The notes: generated by a model not told the origin, from the letters alone. A stretch of DNA of 64,000 nucleotides from JAVVUJ01 sp964582545 (GCA_964582545.1 CAZOSB010000002.1:1-64000), one strand, 5' to 3'. Counted from the first letter of the stretch, positions 23,623 through 33,421 are shown. Numbers and translations: made by a program.

Positions 23623-26353
23623 GTGGCTAAAGAGTAGAAATTATCAAATATTAGGATTAACATTTTTTCTAATGTTAGTACTTTTAATTCGTTTGTTCGG
23701 GTTGACCATACTGGAGACACAAGCTTGGAGCAATGCGGCCAACAGCCTCAGTATCAAAAGCATTTTTACATCAGCCCCCAGAGGAAAGATACTAGATCGG
23801 TATGGCAGGGTGATTGCAACGAATCAGCCTAGTTTTACCGTGCTTTTCAGCGGAGGAGATTTGAGCAATTATGAAATCAATAAAGTAGCTTCAGATCTAA
23901 TTGCAGTTTTGGAACGCAACGGGGATCCCTACAATGATAATTTCCCTATCATGATAGATGAAGAGGGTGGTTTCTATTATAGTTATGAAAAGGAGATCGT
24001 TGACTGGCTTTTATCGGAGGGAATGCCAACAAATTTTACAGCCGCCCAAGCCTTTGAGGAGCTGTTGATGAGAAATGAAATAAGCCTTTTATTGGACAAA
24101 TATGAGGCACAGGAGCAGTTGCAAACCAACTATAACGTTTTTCCGCCTATCTCTGTTAAAAACATGAAATTTACGAAAACTTTGGATAGAGAAAGTTTTT
24201 TAGGACGTTTTTATTTGTCTTTAGAGCTTTCTGCAGAAGAAGCTTTTCAGGCTTTGCGGGAAAAATTTGAGATTGAAGAACATGTGACAACGGCAGAAGC
24301 CAGAAAGATCATGGTGGTCAGAAATGAACTGAGCTTACAAGGTTACCGGCAGTATATGCCTGCTAAAATAGCTTCCGGGATCTCGTCAGAAAGCATCGTT
24401 ATATTAGAAGAAAAAAGCAACTCCTTGCCTGGGGTTGAGGTGATTGCGGAATCCGTAAGAATGTATCCAAACGGAAATGCCGCTTCTCATGTAGTCGGTT
24501 ATTTGGGCAAAATTTCAGAGAATGAGAAGAGCTACTACGTAGATGAACAAGGTTACAACCCCAACGATATGGTAGGGCAGTACGGCATAGAAAAGGCCAT
24601 GGAGTCCACCTTGCGTGGGGGGGACGGAATTAAGAGTGTTCAAGTAAACGCCTTAGGTGAATTAGTAAAGGTTATCGATGAAAAGGAGCCTTACAAAGGG
24701 AAGGATGTCTACTTAACCCTCGACCTAGAGCTACAGAAGTCCGTGGAAGCTTACCTAAAAGAAACTTTGGAAAAACTTCAAGTAGGAGGAACGTATCAAA
24801 GCCAATGGGGCAATTATTCTATGCCTACTTATAAAAATGCAAATGTGGGAGCTGTTGTGGTTTTGGATGTAAAAACAAGTCAAGTGTTGGCTATGGCAAG
24901 TTACCCCGATTATGATCCAAATTTATTTGCCAAGGGTATCAGCGGTGAAGATTGGGCTTCCTTGCAGAGCAAGAATCCAAGGGATACCATGGCACCCAGA
25001 CCGTTGTTTAATGTAGCAACCAAAACTCCTGTGCAACCAGGCTCTACCTTTAAGATGGTGACGGCTACTGCGGCTTTAGAAAGTGGATTGGATCCTAAGA
25101 AGAAACTTTACGATGGTGGTGCTGTATTTTTGGGAAATAGAAGCTACGGTTGCTTGATCTGGAATGCCGGGAGGGGTAGTCATGGTCCCGTTAATTTGGC
25201 GGAGGCCCTGGAAGCTTCCTGCAATTATTATTTTTATGATTTAGGTGCAGGTCGGGATTTTGTAAAGGGCACCTCTTTAGGATTAGAACCAGAAATGAAT
25301 GTGGAAAGACTTTCCTACTTTGCCAAGGAATATGGTTTAGGATTGCCCACGGGGATTGAAATTTCTGAAACCGTAATGCCGGCTCCAAGTGAAGAACGAA
25401 AGATTGCACAGATGAAAGGTCTTCTTAGGAATGCTCTCATAGGTAGAGCAGAAAAGTATTTTACTCCTGAAGTGATTGCAAATAAAGGTACCTTGGATAA
25501 GCAAATCAATACCATTGTCAGTTGGACGGAGGAGAACCCTTCAAGGACAGATTTGATTGAAAGAATGGTGGATGTAGGTATTAGAGAAGAGCTTGCTGAA
25601 GAAGTTGCGGATTATTGTAAGTTTACATTCTTTAATCAAGCTCGATGGAGTTTGGGGGACGAATTGAATATTTCCATCGGTCAAGGTGAAAATGCATATA
25701 CACCATTGCAAATGGCAAATTATATTGCTACAATAGGAAATAAAGGAATACACAATAAAGTAACACTTATAAAAGGTGTTGAAGGGGAGGGTCCCATTGA
25801 GAAGGAGGAGGGAAGGAAGATTAATATCTCCGATGAAACTCATTTGGAGGAAATCATTCAAGGTATGAGAAGGGTAGTCACAGGACCCAGAGGAAGCTTA
25901 CGCATTTTAAATTCTGCACCTCTTACCGCTGCGGCAAAGACAGGAACGGCGGAGAGAGCCGGTAAAATTCCACCTTTAGATGAAGTGGAATACATGAAAA
26001 CCAATCTGAGGAGAATCAACGGTGCTTTGGCTTGGGAGGATGTGGAGGTAGAAATGAAACGCTTAATGAAGGAGTACTCTAAGATTTTTACTTCTCAAAA
26101 TTTTGCAGTACGACAGGCAGTGATCAACCTCAGCAATGGTCGAGTGACACCGGAAAGCATCGACTACTATAAGCAAGCGTATGACAGCTTTGGATGGGTG
26201 GTGACCTTAGCACCCGTTGAGGAACCGGAAATCGCCATTTCCGTCCTTTTGGTACAGGGTGGATCCTCCACCTATGCAGGTCCCTTGGTGAGGGACATAA
26301 TTTATAGATATGAAGAGTTGCAAAGTGAATACAAAAATGGTAATATAAATTAA
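23615..26353 (+). CDS. mrdA: Penicillin-binding protein 2 (elongation transpeptidase)
   Basis: The 912-residue class B PBP has an N-terminal membrane segment, a PBP dimer domain (GKILDRYGRVIATN, then GVEVIAESVRMYPNG, HVVGYLGKI), and a transpeptidase domain with PGSTFK (SxxK), SCN (SxN) and KTGTAE (KTG). It crosslinks lateral wall peptidoglycan with RodA. It is longer than E. coli PBP2 (633), with extra segments between the SxN and KTG boxes and before the C-terminus, which is usual in clostridia. ATG 23615 has AAAGGAAAA upstream and overlaps the end of mreD; an in-frame GTG at 23582 is less likely. Confidence 0.94.
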   Translation: MNKWLKSRNYQILGLTFFLMLVLLIRLFGLTILETQAWSNAANSLSIKSIFTSAPRGKILDRYGRVIATNQPSFTVLFSGGDLSNYEINKVASDLIAVLERNGDPYNDNFPIMIDEEGGFYYSYEKEIVDWLLSEGMPTNFTAAQAFEELLMRNEISLLLDKYEAQEQLQTNYNVFPPISVKNMKFTKTLDRESFLGRFYLSLELSAEEAFQALREKFEIEEHVTTAEARKIMVVRNELSLQGYRQYMPAKIASGISSESIVILEEKSNSLPGVEVIAESVRMYPNGNAASHVVGYLGKISENEKSYYVDEQGYNPNDMVGQYGIEKAMESTLRGGDGIKSVQVNALGELVKVIDEKEPYKGKDVYLTLDLELQKSVEAYLKETLEKLQVGGTYQSQWGNYSMPTYKNANVGAVVVLDVKTSQVLAMASYPDYDPNLFAKGISGEDWASLQSKNPRDTMAPRPLFNVATKTPVQPGSTFKMVTATAALESGLDPKKKLYDGGAVFLGNRSYGCLIWNAGRGSHGPVNLAEALEASCNYYFYDLGAGRDFVKGTSLGLEPEMNVERLSYFAKEYGLGLPTGIEISETVMPAPSEERKIAQMKGLLRNALIGRAEKYFTPEVIANKGTLDKQINTIVSWTEENPSRTDLIERMVDVGIREELAEEVADYCKFTFFNQARWSLGDELNISIGQGENAYTPLQMANYIATIGNKGIHNKVTLIKGVEGEGPIEKEEGRKINISDETHLEEIIQGMRRVVTGPRGSLRILNSAPLTAAAKTGTAERAGKIPPLDEVEYMKTNLRRINGALAWEDVEVEMKRLMKEYSKIFTSQNFAVRQAVINLSNGRVTPESIDYYKQAYDSFGWVVTLAPVEEPEIAISVLLVQGGSSTYAGPLVRDIIYRYEELQSEYKNGNIN

Positions 26354-26377
26354 CATAAAAAAATAGAGGGAGAAACC

Positions 26378-27100
26378 ATGGGAAAAGTATTTTTAATCGC
26401 ATCGGGAAAAGGTGGTGTGGGCAAGACGGTTTTTACCACCAATATGGGCGTTACTTTGGCTCAACGAGGGAAAAAAGTAGTACTCATTGATATGAATATG
26501 GGATTGAGGAATTTGGACATTTGCCTGGGATTAGAAAATAAAATCGTATACGATGTGGCAGATGTGCTTATGGGTTTGTGTAGAATTAGGCAAGCCTTAG
26601 TTAAAGACAGACGTTTTCCGGAGCTGTACATGATCTCGGCAACCCCCAGTAGAGACAAAGCGGACATTACCCCCTTACATATGAAAGTGTTGTGTAACAA
26701 GCTAAAGGAAAAATTCGACTACATCATTATTGATGCGCCTGCAGGAATAGACGCTAGCTTTGATATTGCGGCAGCCGGTGCAGACAGTGCGGTTATTATC
26801 ACTGTACCGGAATATGTGGCGGTCAGAGATGCTGATGTAGTAGATAAATTGTTGAGTGACATGAACATTCAGAGCAGATGTTATGTGGTCAATAAGGTAA
26901 AGGAAGAGTTTTTTTCATCAAAGTTGGTACCGGACCTTGAGGATATTTCACAAGTGCTCAGATTAAAAATGGCCGGTGTCATTCCATATGATGAAAATGT
27001 GCATGTGGCCGCAAACAATGGGGTACCCATCGTATTTGAGCAGGGTACTTATATTCAAAAAAACTTTGATAAGATTGTAGACAGAATCATCAACGAGTAA
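26378..27100 (+). CDS. minD: MinD-like ParA-family ATPase
   Basis: The 240-residue protein has the deviant Walker A motif KGGVGKT (residues 11-17), VLIDMNMGLRNLDICLGLE, and IIIDAPAGID, all typical of MinD, which places the division septum. It lacks the C-terminal amphipathic membrane-targeting helix: the chain ends IVDRIINE. No minC or minE is near. It follows the PBP2 gene in the mre operon, where minCD are often found. It may be a MinD without the normal membrane anchor, or a related ParA-like factor. Confidence 0.82.
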   Translation: MGKVFLIASGKGGVGKTVFTTNMGVTLAQRGKKVVLIDMNMGLRNLDICLGLENKIVYDVADVLMGLCRIRQALVKDRRFPELYMISATPSRDKADITPLHMKVLCNKLKEKFDYIIIDAPAGIDASFDIAAAGADSAVIITVPEYVAVRDADVVDKLLSDMNIQSRCYVVNKVKEEFFSSKLVPDLEDISQVLRLKMAGVIPYDENVHVAANNGVPIVFEQGTYIQKNFDKIVDRIINE

Positions 27101-27126
27101 CTCCAATTCAGCCAACAGTTAAGCGA

Positions 27127-28233
27127 TTAGAAATTAATAGATTTACTTCTGATTCCCACATTTAAGATAAACCCAACAGCAATCATATTGGCTACCACCG
27201 AGGAGCCACCATAACTTATAAAAGGCAGAGTAATGCCGGTAACAGGCATTACTCCCATCGACATAGCGATATTTTCAAATATTTGAAAGCCAAACATGGC
27301 AAAAAGTCCCATGGTGATTAAAGCGCCGTACATATCTCTAGCCTTATCTGCAATGGATAGTATTCTGTACAAAAATATGGTATACAGAAATAACACAAAG
27401 GCTCCTCCAATCATCCCAAATTCTTCTACGATTACTGAAAAAATAAAATCGGATTTTTGCACTGGCAAAAATTTTAATTCCTTTTGTGTTCCCTGAAACA
27501 ATCCTTTGCCCCAGAAGCCTCCTGACCCAATGGCAACTTTGGAGTTCCATACTTGATAGTTTCCTTCAAAAGCTAAGTTGTCAGGATTTAGGAATGCATC
27601 GATTCTGACCTTTTGATGGGGTGCCATCAGCCTATATGCGATAGGTGCTGCCACTACCACAAAGAGCGATAATTTCGCCAAAATTTTATAGTCCATTCCG
27701 GCATAGAATACCATAACGATCACCACTACCACATAAATGATAGCACCTCCCAAATCCTCCTTGATTACAATGAGGATAAAAGGGGCGGAATACAGAAAAG
27801 CCATAAGCACACCTTTAAAGGAGGTCAGTGTATGGCGATTTCGGCTAAGATAAGAAGCAAAGGCTAAAATAAAAGTAATTTTAACTATCTCAGATGGCTG
27901 CAAATTCACAGGACCCAAGTCAATCCAGGAGCGAGCACCATATTGCACCAATCCCAATCCGGGGATATAAACCGTCAACAGGAATAATAGGGAGGAAACA
28001 TAAATAAACTTTTCCATCGTTTCGAAAGATTTATAGTCGAACATCAGAATGAGTAAAATTGCAACGATTCCCATAGCGTATGCGGTTGATTGCACGATGA
28101 TATCTTTATTTATAATAAACGCTCCCTTATAGGAGATGCTGCCTATCATCAGGATGCTTATTATAGCAAAAAAAATCGGCATCAATATAAGTGTCTTATC
28201 TATGTTTCTTAATAAGTTTCTAAAATAGGTCAT
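27127..28233 (-). CDS. rodA: RodA family peptidoglycan polymerase (SEDS)
   Basis: The 368-residue protein has ten or so membrane segments and SEDS family motifs (GARSWIDLGPVNLQPSEIVKI, KEDLGGAIIYVVV, GSGGFWGKGLFQGTQKELKFLPVQKSDFIFSVIVEE, GVMPVTGITLPFISYGGSS). Together with PBP2 it extends glycan strands for lateral wall growth. It is convergent with the mre-PBP2-minD unit rather than within it. The ATG at 28233 follows AAGAGGGAACCCC on the minus strand. Confidence 0.94.
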   Translation of the reverse strand: MTYFRNLLRNIDKTLILMPIFFAIISILMIGSISYKGAFIINKDIIVQSTAYAMGIVAILLILMFDYKSFETMEKFIYVSSLLFLLTVYIPGLGLVQYGARSWIDLGPVNLQPSEIVKITFILAFASYLSRNRHTLTSFKGVLMAFLYSAPFILIVIKEDLGGAIIYVVVVIVMVFYAGMDYKILAKLSLFVVVAAPIAYRLMAPHQKVRIDAFLNPDNLAFEGNYQVWNSKVAIGSGGFWGKGLFQGTQKELKFLPVQKSDFIFSVIVEEFGMIGGAFVLFLYTIFLYRILSIADKARDMYGALITMGLFAMFGFQIFENIAMSMGVMPVTGITLPFISYGGSSVVANMIAVGFILNVGIRSKSINF

Positions 28234-28418
28234 GGGGTTCCCTCTTTTTTCTTGACAATTTCATAAGAACTACATTATAATATATATTGTGTGATTATAT
28301 CAAGAAATTAATTTATGTAATGCGAATATTTACTAATTTTTTACACATTTAAACATGAATGAATAATAATGAAGTTGAAAAAAGAGGAAATATACTTAAG
28401 AAAAGGAGGTGCGTTAAA

Positions 28419-29963
28419 ATTAATGAGATATTACTAACTGTTGTTATTTCGATTATTACCTTAGCCTTGGGGCTATTGGTTGGATATATATTCAGGAAAT
28501 CCGTTGGAGAGAAAACTATTGGTACTGCAGAGCAAAGAGCTAAGAATTTAATCCTGGATGCTGAAAACAAGTCTGAAACCATAAAGAAGGAAGTAATCCT
28601 AGAAGCAAAAGAAGAAGCCCACAGAATGAGAAGTGAAGTGGAGCGTGAAGTTAGAGAAAGAAGAGCAGAAATACAGAGATCCGAAAAAAGATTGATTCAA
28701 AAGGAAGAAATCATTGATAAAAAAACGGAGAATATTGAAAGAAAAGAAGATAGCATTACGAAGAAAGAACAATCCATAATAGATAAGCAAAAGGAATTGG
28801 ATAGTTTTATTGAAAAGCAAATGGTGGAACTGGAGAGGATCTCAGGTTATACTGCGGAGGAGGCAAAAGGAATCTTGCTTTCCAATGTAGAGAAGGAAAT
28901 TCGTTATGAAGCTTCCGTAATGATTAAAGACATTGAATCTAAAGCTAAGGAAGAAGCGGAAAAACGGGCCAAAGAAATTATTACAGGTGCTATTCAACGA
29001 TGTGCAGCCGATCATGTTGCAGAGAGCACCGTATCCGTAGTACCTCTTCCCAACGATGAAATGAAGGGCAGGATTATCGGAAGAGAGGGACGAAACATCA
29101 GAGCGATTGAAACTCTCACAGGTATTGATTTAATTATAGACGATACACCCGAAGCGGTAATCTTATCAGGTTTCGATCCAGTAAGGAGAGAAATCGCTCG
29201 ATTATCCCTTGAAAAGCTCATCGTAGATGGACGGATTCACCCAGCCAGAATCGAAGAGATGGTAGAAAAATCACGAAGAGAAGTGGACAATATCATTAAA
29301 GATGCGGGAGAACAGGCTACCTTTGAAGTGGGTATCCATAATCTTCATCCGGAACTGGTAAAACTATTGGGTCGATTAAAATATCGAACAAGCTATGGAC
29401 AGAACGTGCTAAAGCATTCCGTGGAAGTAGCACATTTGGCAGGTCTCATGGCTGGAGAAATGGGTATGGACGCAAAGATTGCCAAGAGAGCTGGTTTGCT
29501 CCATGATATCGGAAAATCTATAGATCATGAAGTAGAAGGTACACACATTGATATCGGTATCGACTTACTTCGAAAGTACAAGGAGCCGGAAGTGGTCATT
29601 CAGGGTATGGAAGCGCACCATGGGGATTATGAACCAAAGACCATGGAAGCGATTCTCATAACAGCGGCGGATGCGTTATCTGCTGCCAGACCGGGTGCAA
29701 GGAGAGAAACTTTAGAGACCTACATAAAGAGGTTGACGAAATTGGAGGATATTGCCAATACCACTCCGGGGGTTGAACGATCCTTTGCGATACAAGCAGG
29801 ACGAGAAATTCGTATCATTGCTAAACCCGATGAAATGAATGATGAGAGCATCGTATTTTTGGCTCGAGAGATCAGCAAGAAAATCGAAAGTGAATTGGAA
29901 TATCCCGGTCAGATTAAAGTCAGCGTAATTCGAGAGACCAGAGCTGTAGATTATGCAAAATAG
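28419..29963 (+). CDS. rny: Ribonuclease Y
   Basis: The protein is RNase Y, the main mRNA-cutting endonuclease of many Firmicutes. It has an N-terminal membrane anchor (ILLTVVISIITLALGLLVGYIF), a long coiled coil, a KH domain (GRIIGREGRNIRAIETLTGIDLIIDDTPEAVILSGFDP) and an HD domain (LLHDIGKSIDHE). I place the start at ATT 28419 since AAGGAGG lies 9 bases upstream and no ATG, GTG or TTG is in frame nearby; this gives 514 residues, close to the B. subtilis 520. The only other start is ATG 28359, which adds 20 charged residues before the anchor and has no ribosome binding site. Confidence 0.93.
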   Translation: MNEILLTVVISIITLALGLLVGYIFRKSVGEKTIGTAEQRAKNLILDAENKSETIKKEVILEAKEEAHRMRSEVEREVRERRAEIQRSEKRLIQKEEIIDKKTENIERKEDSITKKEQSIIDKQKELDSFIEKQMVELERISGYTAEEAKGILLSNVEKEIRYEASVMIKDIESKAKEEAEKRAKEIITGAIQRCAADHVAESTVSVVPLPNDEMKGRIIGREGRNIRAIETLTGIDLIIDDTPEAVILSGFDPVRREIARLSLEKLIVDGRIHPARIEEMVEKSRREVDNIIKDAGEQATFEVGIHNLHPELVKLLGRLKYRTSYGQNVLKHSVEVAHLAGLMAGEMGMDAKIAKRAGLLHDIGKSIDHEVEGTHIDIGIDLLRKYKEPEVVIQGMEAHHGDYEPKTMEAILITAADALSAARPGARRETLETYIKRLTKLEDIANTTPGVERSFAIQAGREIRIIAKPDEMNDESIVFLAREISKKIESELEYPGQIKVSVIRETRAVDYAK

Positions 29964-30034
29964 GTTAGATCAGAACAATCAATTATTTGAAAAGGGAACT
30001 AATTTAATCGAAACAAAATTGAAAAGTATAATAA

Positions 30035-30062
30035 AAAAGAGACTTTCAGAAGTCTCTTTTTT
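30035..30062. terminator. Bidirectional terminator between rny and the threonine dehydratase gene
   Basis: The stem AAAAGAGACTT (30035-30045) and AAGTCTCTTTT (30050-30060) with a 4-base loop has A and T runs on both sides, so it can stop both converging transcripts. Confidence 0.9.
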
Positions 30063-30089
30063 AACGACGAATTAAAGTTCAAAAGTGTG

Positions 30090-31328
30090 TTAGTAAATTC
30101 TATGAACATCGAATCCGTGATCCTCTAAAATATCCAAAATTTGTTTGATATGACCATGACCATTGGTTTCTACAGTCACCTCTAAAGCAACCTTGTTAGA
30201 ATATCGATCCAAGGCCTTAAATTGGTTGTGTTCCAATTCAATAACGTTAGCGTTATTATCGGCCAGAAGGCCTGCTACTTTTAATAACTGCCCGGGTTTA
30301 TCTGGTAAATCTACGGTAAAGCACATGATTCGTCCTCGGCTAATCATACCCTGATTGATGATGGACGAGATGGTGACCATATCAATATTACCTCCGCTGA
30401 CCAAGCAAACAACTTTTTTTCCGGGCTTAGCCACCTTTTTTAGAGCAGCCAGTGGAACTACACCTGCAGTCTCTGAAACAATTTTTTGCTTTTCCATTAA
30501 AAGCAGTACGTTTTCCATAATATCTTTTTCTGACACGGATATGATTTCGTCCACAAAGTTTTTGACAAAGGCAAAAGGTAACTTTCCGGGTTGCTTGACA
30601 GCCACACCCTCCGCACTGGTCTTTAGGGAAGACAATCGCGTTATCTGTCCTTCCTCCATGGAAATTTTCATGGACATGGCACCCACCGGCTCCACTCCTA
30701 CAATTTTTACAGCGGGATTTTTTGCTTTTACAGCGGAGGCGATGCCGGCAATCAGACCACCTCCACCCACAGGTACTAAAATTTCGTCCACTTTGTCCAA
30801 TTCCTCTAAAATCTCCAATCCGATGGTTCCTTGACCGCATAGGACGTCGTAATCATCAAAGGGGTGAATGAAGGTATAACCAAACTCCTCGGACAAAGAC
30901 ATGGCTTTATTGTAGGCCTCATCATACACATCTCCGTGGATAATCACTTGCGAACCGTAAGCCTTGGTAGCGTCTATCTTTAAAAGTGGGGTTACATTTG
31001 GCATAACGATAGTGGATTGTATGTTTTTGGCTTGAGCGGAAAACGCTACCCCTTGAGCGTGATTTCCGGCGGAGGACGCGATAATGCCCTTCTCCTTTTC
31101 TGCATCCGTAAGATTGGCGACCTTGTTGTAGGCTCCTCGGATCTTAAAGGAACCGGTAATCTGCAAATTTTCCGGCTTTATATAAACTTGACAACCATAT
31201 TCCTTACTATAAAAATCGCTGAACATCAAAGGCGTTTCCTTGATTACACCCTTTAGGTTGTTTCTGGCTTTCTCGATATTTTCTATATGATTTAGCCCCA
31301 TGTATTGCTTGACCTCTTCTGTTTTCAT
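30090..31328 (-). CDS. ilvA: Threonine ammonia-lyase (threonine dehydratase) with ACT domain
   Basis: The 412-residue enzyme converts threonine to 2-oxobutyrate and ammonia with PLP. The PLP lysine is in SFKIRGAYN, the phosphate loop is GGGGLIAG, and a C-terminal ACT domain (about 335-412, FTVDLPDKPGQLLKVAGLLA) is present as in the single-ACT biodegradative type. It could serve isoleucine synthesis or amino acid fermentation; no branched-chain genes are near, so a catabolic role is more likely. GGGAGGA lies 4 bases before the ATG. Confidence 0.92.
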   Translation of the reverse strand: MKTEEVKQYMGLNHIENIEKARNNLKGVIKETPLMFSDFYSKEYGCQVYIKPENLQITGSFKIRGAYNKVANLTDAEKEKGIIASSAGNHAQGVAFSAQAKNIQSTIVMPNVTPLLKIDATKAYGSQVIIHGDVYDEAYNKAMSLSEEFGYTFIHPFDDYDVLCGQGTIGLEILEELDKVDEILVPVGGGGLIAGIASAVKAKNPAVKIVGVEPVGAMSMKISMEEGQITRLSSLKTSAEGVAVKQPGKLPFAFVKNFVDEIISVSEKDIMENVLLLMEKQKIVSETAGVVPLAALKKVAKPGKKVVCLVSGGNIDMVTISSIINQGMISRGRIMCFTVDLPDKPGQLLKVAGLLADNNANVIELEHNQFKALDRYSNKVALEVTVETNGHGHIKQILDILEDHGFDVHRIY

Positions 31329-31459
31329 CCGTTCCTCCCAAACTGCTTCTTTAGGAAAGCATTTATCTCTGTAGAATACATATAATTTAATAGTTTATAT
31401 TCTGAGCAACGTTTAGTCAACTATAAGTAAAAAATAAAATTAATTTCTAAGAATTAAAT

Positions 31460-31489
31460 GTCATACAAGGGGACTTCCCTTCATATAGT
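31460..31489 (+). promoter_or_regulatory. Sigma-E type promoter of spoIVA
   Basis: GTCATACA (31460-31467) and CATATAGT (31482-31489), with 16 bases between the -35 ATA and the -10, match the sigma-E consensus (-10 CATACAnT). spoIVA is a classic sigma-E gene in B. subtilis, and sigE is in this window at 9174-9878. The start codon is about 40 bases downstream. Confidence 0.7.
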
Positions 31490-31530
31490 GTAAGGACTAT
31501 AGTGGAACAAGTATAGAGGAGGTTTTTAAT

Positions 31531-33009
31531 TTGGAGAACTTGAATATATATGAAAGCATGGCGGAGCGCACTCAGGGCGACATCTATGTAGGTGTTGTGG
31601 GGCCCGTCAGGACGGGTAAGTCCACTTTTATTAAGCGCTTCATGGATTTGCTAGTGGTTCCCAATGTGACAAATACATACGTCAGGGAAAGAATTAACGA
31701 TGAATTGCCACAAAGTGGATCCGGCAGAACCATTACCACCACAGAACCAAAATTTGTGCCATCGGAAGCGGTAGCACTAGAAATCAACGGAAATCTTCAC
31801 TTTAAGGTTCGCATGGTAGATTGCGTGGGTTACATAGTAAACGGTGCCATCGGTCATACAGAAGATGGAAAAGCCAGAATGGTCAATACTCCTTGGCACC
31901 AAGAACAGATATCCTTTGAGGAAGCGGCTGAGATCGGTACAAGAAAAGTCATTGCAGAACATTCAACTATAGGCATTTTGGTCACAACCGATGGTTCTAT
32001 CGGTGAAATTCAAAGAGACAGCTATGTGGAAGCTGAAGAAAGAGTTGCCAGAGAGCTGAAGGAACTGAATAAGCCCTTTGTAATCGTTTTGAATTCTGTA
32101 GATCCAGAGGCAGAGATGACTCAGGATTTAAAATGCAAATTAGAAGATAAATATGGTGTTCCCGTAATATCTGCAAATTGTGCAACTATGAATTCCGACA
32201 TGATTAGCAATATTTTAGGGGATACATTATATCAATTCCCAGCCTCTCAAATTAACTTCCATCTTCCTGGATTTGTAGAAGGTCTTCCAACGGAGCATTG
32301 GATTAAGACCACCATCATGAGCAACATCAAAAAATGGAGCGAAACTTTTGAAACCATCAAAGATATTTCCAGTTCTATTCGAGTATTGGAGGATGGCGAA
32401 ATCATCCATCAACTCACTGTGAATAACATGGATTTGGGTACAGGTATCATCGATGTAGAAGTCAACATGGTCAATGGACTTTATTATAAAGTGATTGAAG
32501 AAATCATGGGTGAAGAAGTTCAGAACGATTACCAATTCTTCAAGCTTATAAAAGAATTTTCTAAGGATAAGAAGGCTTATGACAAATTGAAGATTGCTAT
32601 GGAACAAGTGGAGGAAACGGGTTATGGCATCGTGCAACCAAAACTCTCCGAAATGATCTTGGAGGAGCCGGAAATCTTCAAGCAAGGCAATAAGTTTGGA
32701 GTCAGATTGCGTGCCAAAGCCCCAAGCCTTCATATTATAAAGACAGATATTACCACGGAGGTTTCACCGGTGGTGGGAAGCGAGCGACAGAGCGAGGATT
32801 TGATCAAATATCTGCTTACGGAGTTTGAGAACGATCCATCCAAAATCTGGGATACCAATATCTTTGGCAAATCTCTCTACGAAATGGTTACGGAACAGAT
32901 GGAAAGTAAACTATCTAACGTGCCGGAAAATATCCGTCATAAGGTAAGAAAATCCTTGCAGAAAATCTCAGATGAAGGAAAAGATTATTATATTTGCATT
33001 ATCATTTAG
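31531..33009 (+). CDS. spoIVA: Stage IV sporulation protein A
   Basis: The 492-residue protein is SpoIVA: it begins NIYESMAERTQGDIYVGVVGPVRTGKST with the Walker A motif at residues 24-32, has QSGSGRTITTTEPKFVPSEAV, and ends in YYICIII, the short hydrophobic tail needed for location on the forespore. It is an ATPase that polymerises on the outer forespore membrane and forms the base layer of the spore coat. It starts at TTG 31531 with GGAGG 8 bases upstream and is preceded by a sigma-E-like promoter. Confidence 0.97.
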   Translation: MENLNIYESMAERTQGDIYVGVVGPVRTGKSTFIKRFMDLLVVPNVTNTYVRERINDELPQSGSGRTITTTEPKFVPSEAVALEINGNLHFKVRMVDCVGYIVNGAIGHTEDGKARMVNTPWHQEQISFEEAAEIGTRKVIAEHSTIGILVTTDGSIGEIQRDSYVEAEERVARELKELNKPFVIVLNSVDPEAEMTQDLKCKLEDKYGVPVISANCATMNSDMISNILGDTLYQFPASQINFHLPGFVEGLPTEHWIKTTIMSNIKKWSETFETIKDISSSIRVLEDGEIIHQLTVNNMDLGTGIIDVEVNMVNGLYYKVIEEIMGEEVQNDYQFFKLIKEFSKDKKAYDKLKIAMEQVEETGYGIVQPKLSEMILEEPEIFKQGNKFGVRLRAKAPSLHIIKTDITTEVSPVVGSERQSEDLIKYLLTEFENDPSKIWDTNIFGKSLYEMVTEQMESKLSNVPENIRHKVRKSLQKISDEGKDYYICIII

Positions 33010-33091
33010 TTTTGTTGAAAACGGGACTAAAACCCTCGAATGTATTAATCTATAACCGAATTTTTCATAAATTTACCTATAAATTTACCTA

Positions 33092-33121
33092 TTGACAATT
33101 ATATTTTTACTGTGTTAGAAT
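33092..33121 (+). promoter_or_regulatory. Sigma-A promoter of the riboflavin operon
   Basis: TTGACA at 33092-33097, an 18-base spacer, and TAGAAT at 33116-33121. Transcription would start about 15 bases before the FMN riboswitch. Confidence 0.75.
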
Positions 33122-33140
33122 GCAAATTAATTGAATATTG

Positions 33141-33254
33141 ATTCTTCAGGGCAGGGTGTAATTCCCTACCGGTGGTATAGCCCACGAGCCGTAAGGTATG
33201 ATTCGGTGTAACTCCGAGGCCGACAGTATAGTCTGGATGAAAGAAGATAGTTAG
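33141..33254 (+). ncRNA. FMN riboswitch (RFN element)
   Basis: The conserved RFN sequence is complete: TTCAGGGCAGGGTGTAATTCC, then CCGGTGGTATAGCCC, GAGCC, TGATTCGGTGTAACTCCGAGGCCGACAGT and a closing TAGTCTGGATGAAAGAAGATA. It folds as a six-stem junction that binds FMN. It lies upstream of ribD-ribE-ribBA-ribH and is followed by a terminator hairpin, so FMN should cause premature termination of the operon. Confidence 0.97.
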
Positions 33255-33286
33255 ATTTCGCTCTATTAGCGTGTTTGCACTTTTGC

Positions 33287-33319
33287 TCTGAAATGATTTA
33301 TCATTTCAGAGTTTTTTAT
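33287..33319 (+). terminator. FMN-riboswitch-controlled terminator
   Basis: The stem CTCTGAAATGA/TCATTTCAGAG (33287-33312) followed by TTTTTTA is the expression platform of the riboswitch. Confidence 0.88.
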
Positions 33320-33421
33320 GTTAAACAGCTGCATGAGTTGCATCTTTTTATAGTAGCCTTGATTTTTTGTTTTCAAGGTTATTTTTTTATTATAAAGGAA
33401 ATGATTATTCAGGAGGTGAAA

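Noticed and set aside
30355..30834. Plus-strand 159-codon ORF opposite the threonine dehydratase gene
   Set aside because: It lies entirely within the opposite strand of a well-supported gene and has no family features.
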